Positions 58,054-64,000 of a DNA stretch of 64,000 nucleotides are shown here, in pieces. A program made the translations under genes and the position numbers. Source of the DNA: a virus; IMG/VR virus record IMGVR_UViG_3300024505_000146, positions 1-64,000 of that record. One strand, 5' to 3'. Position 1 is the stretch's first letter. Each line of letters opens with the position of its first letter. Below the pieces are notes generated by a model, which did no database searches, was not told where the DNA came from, and was given only the letters and a program-made list of their open reading frames with translations.

Positions 58054-59246
58054 GAACTAGCCTTAAGAAGAATAATCTCTTCGTTAATGCGTCCATTCAT
58101 ACGAGCCTCTGTAGCATTAATCTCGTCTAAGAACTTACGCAACTGCACCTTACCAGCGGCTTTGAACTCTTTCATCTTTTCCTCTGGCTTACGCACAGTC
58201 TTCATAATGCTGAGTGTTTCGCTAAAGCCGGTAATTGTGGTGCCTTTAACACCTAATTCCATATATTCGTTGGCAACATACTTGCCCAACTTACGGCTCT
58301 TAGTGTTATAAACCCACAACTCCTTGCTACCGATAATGTCAGTAGGATTAATTGACACCAATTTCAATGGCTCGTCAGTTTTCTTGTACTTGAGTTTAGC
58401 AACAAGTTTGTCAACACTGACTGCTTTCTTAGCACGAGGAGCACGATTCACTTTGGCTTCCTGCATTAACATAGTACAGGCGTTTTGAATCTCCTGCAAA
58501 AATGTAATGAAGTTACGAATCTGCTTTTTGCTACGATGACTGTAACCTTCTTTCAACTGTTCGTCTGCTTTACCGCTGGCAAGCTCTTCTAGTTCTGCCA
58601 AATCGCGAGCATAAAAGTCACGAATGATACGAGCGTGTGCGGCTTTGGCCTGCTGGCTCTTCAACAAATTAAGAACCTTAAATGCTTTTGGATCAAAGTT
58701 TTCCGGATCGATTTGAAACGACTCATAGGCCTTTTCAATTTCTTCAGTCATATTCAGCGCAACTTCACGCAGACGTTCTTGAATGCTAGGAGTGTACACT
58801 TCTTTTTTGACTTCAACTTTTTCTTCGCCCTCGGTATCGTCTTTGCCTTCGAGGATTACATTGACAATGGCATTACGCAACCAAGCGGCGGTGTCCTTGC
58901 CGCTGTTAAAGTCTGCACGTTGCGGAGTCATACCACGTAACAGACAGTGAGCAATGGCGCCCATTGTGGTGCTGATACGATTGTCTTTGACTTTCTTAAT
59001 AGCAACAATGTCTTCTTTAGCACAGCCTGCATCAGTCATCCACTTAACAATAATTGGCTTGTAAGTTTTAATGTCGCTTTCTAAACGATAGTAGTCCATG
59101 CTACTACGAAAGTGTTTATGGAACTTGTCGGCATCCCAAGATTCGCAACCTTCCCAATTTGGGCTAGTATCTTTGACTGCACGAGTGCGGTGTGCAATAA
59201 CTTGCTTTTTGGTTACACGGGTTTTGGTTGCTGTCTTAGTAGCCAT
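58050..59246 (-). CDS. Lys-rich phage protein, unknown
   Basis: 398 residues, basic and helical. The N-terminus is Lys/Thr-rich (MATKTATKTRVTKKQVIAHR), the middle has a helical run with DRIST-like and CLLRGMTPQRADFN segments, and SKKQIRNFITFLQEIQNACT. No motif of known enzymes was seen. Related large basic proteins occur in aquatic T4-like phages, from memory. It has an AGGAG site and a perfect sigma-70 promoter, so is an early or middle gene. Converges with the adhesin gene by 4 bp without a terminator between them. Confidence 0.7.
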   Translation of the reverse strand: MATKTATKTRVTKKQVIAHRTRAVKDTSPNWEGCESWDADKFHKHFRSSMDYYRLESDIKTYKPIIVKWMTDAGCAKEDIVAIKKVKDNRISTTMGAIAHCLLRGMTPQRADFNSGKDTAAWLRNAIVNVILEGKDDTEGEEKVEVKKEVYTPSIQERLREVALNMTEEIEKAYESFQIDPENFDPKAFKVLNLLKSQQAKAAHARIIRDFYARDLAELEELASGKADEQLKEGYSHRSKKQIRNFITFLQEIQNACTMLMQEAKVNRAPRAKKAVSVDKLVAKLKYKKTDEPLKLVSINPTDIIGSKELWVYNTKSRKLGKYVANEYMELGVKGTTITGFSETLSIMKTVRKPEEKMKEFKAAGKVQLRKFLDEINATEARMNGRINEEIILLKASS

Positions 59247-59277
59247 TTTTGCTCCTGTTAATTAACTTAATAAACAT

Positions 59278-59306
59278 ATTATATAGTCACTCTTCCGAAA
59301 TGTCAA
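59278..59306 (-). promoter_or_regulatory. Perfect-consensus sigma-70 promoter for the gene at 58050
   Basis: TTGACA (59301-59306), 17-bp spacer, TATAAT (59278-59283) on the minus strand, beginning in the last codons of the upstream gene. Confidence 0.9.
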
Positions 59307-59577
59307 CTCCGCTCCAATACAGAACAAACCAATCCAAATCCTTTTTATTCTTAAACCAAAATTGGGTATAGCTCATTCTGCGAGCTCTTTTGGGCCAAAT
59401 ATACGTCTTAAACGTATTGTAACACCAATTACTTATATTTTGGTAAGTAGATTCGCTAAACGGTTCTTCAAACCCGTCCCATTCCGGAAAGAGTTCTTGT
59501 TGTCCACTTTGGGTAACATAATAAACGTCAGCAGTCCAAAACCCGTCTCTTTTGTCGATTCGGAACTGTGGTTTCAT
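59287..59577 (-). CDS. Small aromatic-rich protein, unknown
   Basis: 96 residues, rich in Trp, Tyr and Phe (STYQNISNWCYNTFKTYIWP, YTQFWFKNKKDLDWFVLYW). No family recognised. It starts at the stop of the gene before it (1-bp overlap). Predicted soluble. Confidence 0.55.
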   Translation of the reverse strand: MKPQFRIDKRDGFWTADVYYVTQSGQQELFPEWDGFEEPFSESTYQNISNWCYNTFKTYIWPKRARRMSYTQFWFKNKKDLDWFVLYWSGVDISEE

Positions 59578-59882
59578 TACAACATGAAATTTATTTTTTG
59601 GATGTTCTCAAACTTAAAACTACGCCAATTGCCAATTACGGTATCCCAAACTGTACAAAGAACTTCTGAAGTTTTTGGGTTCTCTACTGTAGGGCAAATG
59701 CCTTCTTTAAGAGTACACTTCATTTCTCTCAGTGTGCCATCAGTTTTTTTGAATGTTACTTCCACTGTGTCGTGCATACGTAGAACGTTAATCAACCATT
59801 CGCGAAATGACTTGCGTTCATCTTCTGTGGCAGTAGCATACCAATCACTTTGAAACTCTACTAAATCTGTTACCTGTGTCAT
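59577..59882 (-). CDS. Small SH3-like phage protein (DUF2693-like)
   Basis: 101 residues. VEVTFKKTDGTLREMKCTL followed by VLCTVWDTVIGNWRSFKFEN resembles the DUF2693 pattern (T.V.FTKxDGTxRxMxCT...VxDxxxxxWRSF) of phage proteins, from memory. The fold is probably a small beta barrel. Function unknown. Confidence 0.6.
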   Translation of the reverse strand: MTQVTDLVEFQSDWYATATEDERKSFREWLINVLRMHDTVEVTFKKTDGTLREMKCTLKEGICPTVENPKTSEVLCTVWDTVIGNWRSFKFENIQKINFML

Positions 59883-59883
59883 A

Positions 59884-60447
59884 TTAAAACTCCAAATCTG
59901 CGGCTAATACATATCTAAATTCTTTACTCTGTGGAGGAGTTGGTCTGTGATATATCTTGCCAGGATATATTAACCAATGATTCTGCACAGGCTCTATGGT
60001 GATTCGTTCTGGCTGACCGACACCGTTAGGGGCAAACTCTGTACCACTTGACTTATAGTCTGCATCGGTGGGTATCTTTAAATACCAAATGCCTGATACA
60101 GTAGTTTTCCCTTCGGTATAATGGTGCGTGTGCCAAAGATTATCTCGATCCTCGGTAATTTCATTGTTAGTCATGAAACTCCAAGCCATTAATTGATTAA
60201 TCTTTACTTCTTTACCTAAATACATAAACACACTAAAGATAAAACTCATTCTAAATTTCATCCAAAGCGGGTCAGGCAATCCAAATAAATTAACCTGTGT
60301 TTGATACTTGGGACTGTTTTTAAAATACTGTCCAGAATTTACAATGTCTGTAATTCGTTGTATAGCATCGGCCTGGTCTTGTTCTGTAATTACAGAACTA
60401 AAATTATATTTTTCAAATTGCCCAGTATGGTCTACGTATGTGGTCAT
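59884..60447 (-). CDS. Putative 2OG-Fe(II) oxygenase-like protein
   Basis: 187 residues. The second half has [20 protein letters not shown] and [20 protein letters not shown], then [10 protein letters not shown], matching the double-stranded beta-helix pattern H-x-[H/D]...H...R in which two His and an acid bind iron and Arg binds 2-oxoglutarate. The acidic ligand is replaced by His (HTH), so the iron site is atypical. Phage members are often annotated as prolyl-hydroxylase- or DNA-oxygenase-like. Substrate unknown. It overlaps ClpP by 4 bp. Confidence 0.65.
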   Translation of the reverse strand: MTTYVDHTGQFEKYNFSSVITEQDQADAIQRITDIVNSGQYFKNSPKYQTQVNLFGLPDPLWMKFRMSFIFSVFMYLGKEVKINQLMAWSFMTNNEITEDRDNLWHTHHYTEGKTTVSGIWYLKIPTDADYKSSGTEFAPNGVGQPERITIEPVQNHWLIYPGKIYHRPTPPQSKEFRYVLAADLEF

Positions 60448-61067
60448 TCACGTTTCTCAATTACTTTATCTGCAAGTCCATATTCAACAGCCTGTTGTGC
60501 AGATAAGAATGTATCAAACTTCATGTCGCCAAACATTTCGTCATAGGTTTTACCTGCCGTATTGTGTTTAACATACAATTCAGTTAGACGTTTGTTGATA
60601 CGCTGACTTTCCTCGTAAGTACGTTTAGCATCTTCGAACTGTAGTTCTTGTACGTGTACGCTACCACGTGTGCCAGGAGTTCCTGAACTAACACGATGAA
60701 TCATTGTGCGACTTTCTGGCAATACAAATCGTTTACCTTTTGCACCAGCAGACGCTAGGAATGATCCCATACTTGCGGCCTGCCCAACTACGTAAGTGGC
60801 AACATCTGGTTTGATAAACTGCATGGTATCGTAAATAGCCAGTCCCGCAGTTACACTTCCACCAGGACTGTTAATAAACAGACTAATGTCTTTTTCGCTA
60901 TTCTCACTTTCGAGGAATAGCAGTTGTGCCACAATCACACTGGCTGAATGTTCATTGACGTCGGTGTCTAACATAATTACACGATCCTTTAATAGACGTG
61001 AATAAATGTCATAGGCACGTTCGCCTTTGTTTGTGGACTCTACTACCATTGGCACCAAATGTGGCAT
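60444..61067 (-). CDS. clpP: ClpP-like serine protease
   Basis: 207 residues with the full ClpP form. [20 protein letters not shown] is the N-terminal loop, GQAASMGSF contains the catalytic Ser (about 99), [11 protein letters not shown] the His (124) and [20 protein letters not shown] the Asp (about 185). Unlike bacterial ClpP, the tail after AD is very short (KVIEKRE), with no long extension. Phage ClpP is known in cyanophages; here the same genome also carries a ClpA-like ATPase with an IGF loop, so a phage-only Clp complex is possible. Confidence 0.93.
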   Translation of the reverse strand: MPHLVPMVVESTNKGERAYDIYSRLLKDRVIMLDTDVNEHSASVIVAQLLFLESENSEKDISLFINSPGGSVTAGLAIYDTMQFIKPDVATYVVGQAASMGSFLASAGAKGKRFVLPESRTMIHRVSSGTPGTRGSVHVQELQFEDAKRTYEESQRINKRLTELYVKHNTAGKTYDEMFGDMKFDTFLSAQQAVEYGLADKVIEKRE

Positions 61068-61068
61068 C

Positions 61069-61353
61069 TTATTCTACCTTTTCGTAAGTTTGTTCAAAAA
61101 TATCTGGCTTGCAGGCATAGAACTCGCCCTGCACTCCTTTAATAATCCAATCGCCTTCGGTGGCAATATGTTTAACTGTTAAACCTATACCGTCTTCTAA
61201 TGTGCGTATTTCTGCTTCGGCTGGATCATTGTTATGTTCTTTGCGAATGTTGCCTAGAGATTCTCCGCAGAATTCTTCTAACTGTGCAACAGATTCGTCT
61301 GTGTAAAAAAATTGTACAGCCTCGATAATCACAGGCTTCTTACGAAATTTCAT
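61069..61353 (-). CDS. Widespread small phage protein, unknown
   Basis: 94 residues. [20 protein letters not shown], then [20 protein letters not shown], then [20 protein letters not shown] and TYE is a pattern I know from many phage proteins (RKKPV.VEA.Q...GDWI..G..GE.Y.CKP..F..TYE), sometimes called PGDYG-like. Function unknown. Overlaps the gene upstream by 14 bp. Confidence 0.75.
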   Translation of the reverse strand: MKFRKKPVIIEAVQFFYTDESVAQLEEFCGESLGNIRKEHNNDPAEAEIRTLEDGIGLTVKHIATEGDWIIKGVQGEFYACKPDIFEQTYEKVE

Positions 61354-62056
61354 TATGTTCCTTTGCTAACGTAAAATTAAAAAGTTTATAAAAATACAAT
61401 TGATCTATCCTGTCAACTTCATAGAAGGTATCAAACGCAACTTCAGTCTTGTCAACAACTAACTGCTTAAACATCTCCAATAAAGGATTATCGCTGGCTA
61501 CTTCGATGTTGTATAGATAACGGTCATCTGTAAACCAAAAACGATTAATATTTCGCTTCTGTTGTCTGCTAGAAGTAGTCTTCAAATACTTTAATTTTAG
61601 TTGACTCTTAACAGGCTTACCCATACCACGAATTATACGTGGAACATCTGTGGTGTTATATTGTTTTTTGAAATCATCGTATATCATATCTTCTTCGTAA
61701 AAGTAAGGAAGTTTATAATATATACCTAGGTCTTTGCCTTCGCAGGTATGAATACGATTTTCTAACAAATAGCAAACACGACTTCTAAAGTCACTGATAT
61801 TTCTAGCATTAGTAAGATTAGACCAAAAGTATTTCTTACCGTAATATTTTCTAATCTTTTCGGCTAATGTTCTAGTTTCATCTTTGATATTATTTTTTAC
61901 ACGGTCGTCTTCCATGGAATAAAAAGAACCTGGATTTCCCTCCATAAGTTCTTTTAGACTTACAGACAACACCAGTGGATCTTCTTGAAACTCCGTGGCT
62001 TTTTCTTTATAAGTTGCGGAAAAAATATTATCAAGATCTGAAACTACAACGTTCAT
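61340..62056 (-). CDS. Unknown phage protein
   Basis: 238 residues, with many Tyr/Phe/Lys. No membrane segment and no catalytic pattern. LRSFYSMEDDRVKNN-type N-terminal region, then IIRGMGKPVKSQLKLKYLKT. It is in the ClpP-containing operon between two small proteins. I cannot identify it. Confidence 0.6.
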   Translation of the reverse strand: MNVVVSDLDNIFSATYKEKATEFQEDPLVLSVSLKELMEGNPGSFYSMEDDRVKNNIKDETRTLAEKIRKYYGKKYFWSNLTNARNISDFRSRVCYLLENRIHTCEGKDLGIYYKLPYFYEEDMIYDDFKKQYNTTDVPRIIRGMGKPVKSQLKLKYLKTTSSRQQKRNINRFWFTDDRYLYNIEVASDNPLLEMFKQLVVDKTEVAFDTFYEVDRIDQLYFYKLFNFTLAKEHNEIS

Positions 62057-62292
62057 TATCTGCCCTCTGTATATTTTTGACCTTTTGGTCCGTTACTAAT
62101 AAAATCCATTCCGGCCATACGACCTTCGTAAACTCTGCCATTCCAGTTCATTAATAGTTTAACACTTTTGTTCATTACCACAGTTAAGTTACGACCTTCA
62201 TTGAATGCCATAACATCTGCTTGAACAACTCTACCCGAACTTTCCTGTTTAACTTCGCAGGTAGCATCGTATCTCACTTTAATATTACTCAT
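62056..62292 (-). CDS. Small beta-rich protein, unknown
   Basis: 78 residues with alternating strand-like segments (IKVRYDATCEVKQE, GRNLTVVMNKSVKLLMNW, FISNGPKGQKYTEGR). Possibly a small barrel or a virion decoration. Overlaps the gene upstream by 4 bp. Confidence 0.55.
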   Translation of the reverse strand: MSNIKVRYDATCEVKQESSGRVVQADVMAFNEGRNLTVVMNKSVKLLMNWNGRVYEGRMAGMDFISNGPKGQKYTEGR

Positions 62293-62678
62293 GGCGCACT
62301 CTGTACTTGTTCTGATTCGGATTCATATTTGCCAGCAATGGCTTCTAATAAATCAAAGTTTTCTTCTGCACGTTGAATTGCTTCATATGCTTTCTTCAGT
62401 GCGGGATTATTTTCTGCGGCATATTTTCTGGCCTGTTGCTTACTACGCTGTTCACGTGCCCACTCTAACAAACTTTCTGCTTCTTGTGTAAGTTCAACAG
62501 TGGCATAATTCATGTTTAGTTGTTGCCATGAATTGCCATCGTTGACTTCCATAGCACTCGTGTTAGGGTTATACCGCAACATACCTGCACCACTGGAGCC
62601 AGGACTAATATAGTTACTGCTGGGCTGGCCACCAGATACAGTAACAAATCTTCCACTAGAATTAATACCTTTAATCAT
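62289..62678 (-). CDS. Conserved-looking phage protein with fibre-like N-terminus
   Basis: 129 residues. MIKGINSSGRFVTVSGGQPS then GMLRYNPNTSAMEVNDGNSW is a motif I associate with tail or virion proteins of aquatic T4-like phages. The C-terminal half is a helical, charged region (EAESLLEWAREQRSKQQARK). It may be a tail accessory protein; it lies in an operon with non-virion genes, so the role is unclear. Confidence 0.6.
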   Translation of the reverse strand: MIKGINSSGRFVTVSGGQPSSNYISPGSSGAGMLRYNPNTSAMEVNDGNSWQQLNMNYATVELTQEAESLLEWAREQRSKQQARKYAAENNPALKKAYEAIQRAEENFDLLEAIAGKYESESEQVQSAP

Positions 62679-63100
62679 TTATACTCCTTATCTAATTCTA
62701 CATTAGTTAGTCCAGCCACTGTTTGAAATTTATCCCATGCCGCCTTGGCCGCGGGATTAGTAGCCAACTCACTGCTAGGCAAAACTGTTTCTAACCAAAT
62801 CTCTGGGCGACGACTTGGATGTGCGCCAAACTTTCTTGGCTGGTGCATTTTACCCGAATCATACAATTCGATGCTAATATCACGAAACTGTTGTTCGTTA
62901 TGATAACCAGTCCATTCTGGGTTACTCCAGATACTGCCCGCACTACGACCACCGCCGTAGCCTTCCCAAATATTGCCCCATTGTTCATCGTTATGCGGAT
63001 CAAAGTCCGTACGAGTAATGAGAACAAGAACATCATTGATATCTACAACACCATCAACAATGTCTCGAACACAACGGCTATAACTTAATCCAACTTTCAT
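62675..63100 (-). CDS. Conserved-looking phage protein, unknown
   Basis: 141 residues starting MKVGLSYSRCVRDIVDGVVD, followed by INDVLVLITRTDFDP. I recall related proteins in aquatic T4-like phages, without a known function. No enzyme motif seen except two Cys/His-rich points (SRC, KMH). It starts at the stop of the phosphoesterase gene. Confidence 0.65.
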   Translation of the reverse strand: MKVGLSYSRCVRDIVDGVVDINDVLVLITRTDFDPHNDEQWGNIWEGYGGGRSAGSIWSNPEWTGYHNEQQFRDISIELYDSGKMHQPRKFGAHPSRRPEIWLETVLPSSELATNPAAKAAWDKFQTVAGLTNVELDKEYK

Positions 63101-63951
63101 TATACTTCCAATACTATGTTAGGGTTCCAGCCACTATCTTCGCTGTAACCATCTGATTCGTAACCACGTGGATTACACACAACTCTTGTTTCACCAATCA
63201 TATAATCAAAACAATGATGAGTGTGACCGTGTACCCACAGTTTGATTTGTGGACGATCCAAGATGAACTCACTCAAATCACTGTGGTAAGCACCGTTCAT
63301 TAGTGTTTCACCTCTGTACTGTTCGTGTACACTTTGGAAACTCGGCGAATGATGTCCTACTACAACAAACTTTTCGTCAGGGCGTTCTGCTACTACATTT
63401 TTGATGTAGCCAAGCATATGACGATGACGGATAACAGTATCATGTGGCTTAAGGTTAGTGTAACCTTCTTCTTCCTTTTTGATAACACGAAAGTCATTCA
63501 TCATATCCCGCACAGCATGGAGTGTCAAAGGATCACCTTTGTTCATGTCAGTCCACAATGTACCACCAATAAATGTTACATCATCAATTTTCTTTGAGCC
63601 TGCCTCCAAGAAGTAGACATTAGGGAACTGAGCGCACTCCTCAGATAGTACAGTAAGTGTACGATTCCATTTACCGTGATAGAATTCATGGTTACCCGCT
63701 ACGTAAATTGTATTTGGGAATTGGAAACTGCAACGTTTCAAAAAGTCACGAAAGCGAGCTACCCTTTGTTGTTTACGTCCAAGGTCAGCAAACGCACCAT
63801 ACTCGTAGATGCTGGGCACAACAGGATGGTCGTAGAGTTCCTCTGCAATCATAATATCGCCGGCAAGAATAAGCACATCGTAATCCTGATCATTTTGGAT
63901 ATTGATGTCGCTAAACTCTAAATGGAGATCTGACACAAGTTTAATTTTCAT
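63100..63951 (-). CDS. Calcineurin-like metallophosphoesterase
   Basis: 283 residues from the ATG at 63951 (MKIKLVSDLHLEFSD); a TTG start at 63987 would lie inside the promoter. Motifs are DLHLEF, LILAGDI, YVAGNHEFY, VVVGHHSPS and VHGHTHHCFD, the five metal-binding blocks of the family. It may hydrolyse nucleic acid ends, cyclic nucleotides or phosphoesters; substrate unknown. The ATG is exactly six bases after a TATAAT box, so the transcript is probably leaderless. First gene of the 59287-63951 operon. Confidence 0.9.
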   Translation of the reverse strand: MKIKLVSDLHLEFSDINIQNDQDYDVLILAGDIMIAEELYDHPVVPSIYEYGAFADLGRKQQRVARFRDFLKRCSFQFPNTIYVAGNHEFYHGKWNRTLTVLSEECAQFPNVYFLEAGSKKIDDVTFIGGTLWTDMNKGDPLTLHAVRDMMNDFRVIKKEEEGYTNLKPHDTVIRHRHMLGYIKNVVAERPDEKFVVVGHHSPSFQSVHEQYRGETLMNGAYHSDLSEFILDRPQIKLWVHGHTHHCFDYMIGETRVVCNPRGYESDGYSEDSGWNPNIVLEV

Positions 63952-63957
63952 ACTAGT

Positions 63958-63987
63958 ATTATACTTGAAATGTACCGATTCTGTCAA
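63958..63987 (-). promoter_or_regulatory. Sigma-70-type promoter for the phosphoesterase operon
   Basis: TTGACA (63982-63987), 18-bp spacer, TATAAT (63958-63963) on the minus strand. Both boxes match consensus. The ATG at 63951 follows the -10 box after six bases. Confidence 0.88.
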
Positions 63988-64000
63988 TGCTATTGCCCCA

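Overview
The window is part of the genome of a large tailed phage of the T4 superfamily (contractile-tailed type). The evidence is a family B DNA polymerase of the gp43 type, a gp45-like sliding clamp, a gp44-like clamp loader, a gp31/GroES-like co-chaperonin, a DsbA-like DNA-binding protein, TATAAATA-type late promoters, and tail-fibre and virion genes like those of aquatic T4-like phages. The DNA is AT-rich and densely packed, with ATGA or TAATG stop/start overlaps at many junctions. Seven promoters match the bacterial sigma-70 pattern with a spacer of exactly 17 bp and one with 18 bp, so early and middle genes are probably read by host RNA polymerase. The host cannot be named from this window.

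Layout. 15-6046 (minus strand): one operon behind a sigma-70 promoter, starting with the sliding clamp and running through two small proteins, a transglycosylase of the TGT/DpdA type, a small exported protein, two dehydrogenases and two to three unknowns. 6101-8770: DNA polymerase with a hairpin just before its ribosome binding site. 8851-9401: DsbA and a membrane protein. 9514-20926: late virion-type genes, several with short N-terminal leaders ending in L/I-x-E before G or A. Among them are an HAD phosphatase/metallopeptidase fusion, a cytidylyltransferase-like protein, a KxDG ligase-like protein, a pol-beta-type nucleotidyltransferase, a lipoprotein and Dps. 21004-25167: a protein-quality operon (J-domain protein, peptide deformylase, ClpA-like ATPase). 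25230-27930: membrane proteins, a spanin-like pair and a GH19 endolysin. 27930-29220: two late genes. 29379-30134 (plus): PhoH.

30147-33739 (minus): dCMP deaminase, clamp loader, zinc-finger membrane protein, MazG-like protein, GroES-like protein and a stand-alone DnaE-like fragment. 33739-48633 (minus): tail-fibre and adhesin genes, including a protein of about 3,090 residues with six Cys-x-Arg-Asp repeats. 48704-49235 (plus): a zinc-ribbon protein and a Lys/Ala-rich basic protein with its own late promoter. 49225-51688 (minus): UV damage endonuclease, a glycosyltransferase, a 53-residue membrane protein and a QueD-like enzyme. 51779-53964 (minus): an unknown protein and a fibre protein. 54028-58053 (plus): two more fibre/adhesin genes with LamG and Calx-beta-like domains. 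58050-63951 (minus): unknowns, a putative 2OG-Fe(II) oxygenase, ClpP and a metallophosphoesterase.

How it fits together. The TGT/DpdA-like protein, QueD and a possible second T-fold protein suggest that this phage makes a 7-deazaguanine and puts it into nucleic acid, most likely its own DNA. ClpA (with an IGF loop) and ClpP suggest a complete phage Clp protease. The late cluster at 9.5-20.9 kb looks like a set of enzymes made for packaging in the capsid. Three genes start exactly six bases after a sigma-70 -10 box, and a fourth lies seven bases after a late-promoter octamer, so leaderless translation appears to be used repeatedly.
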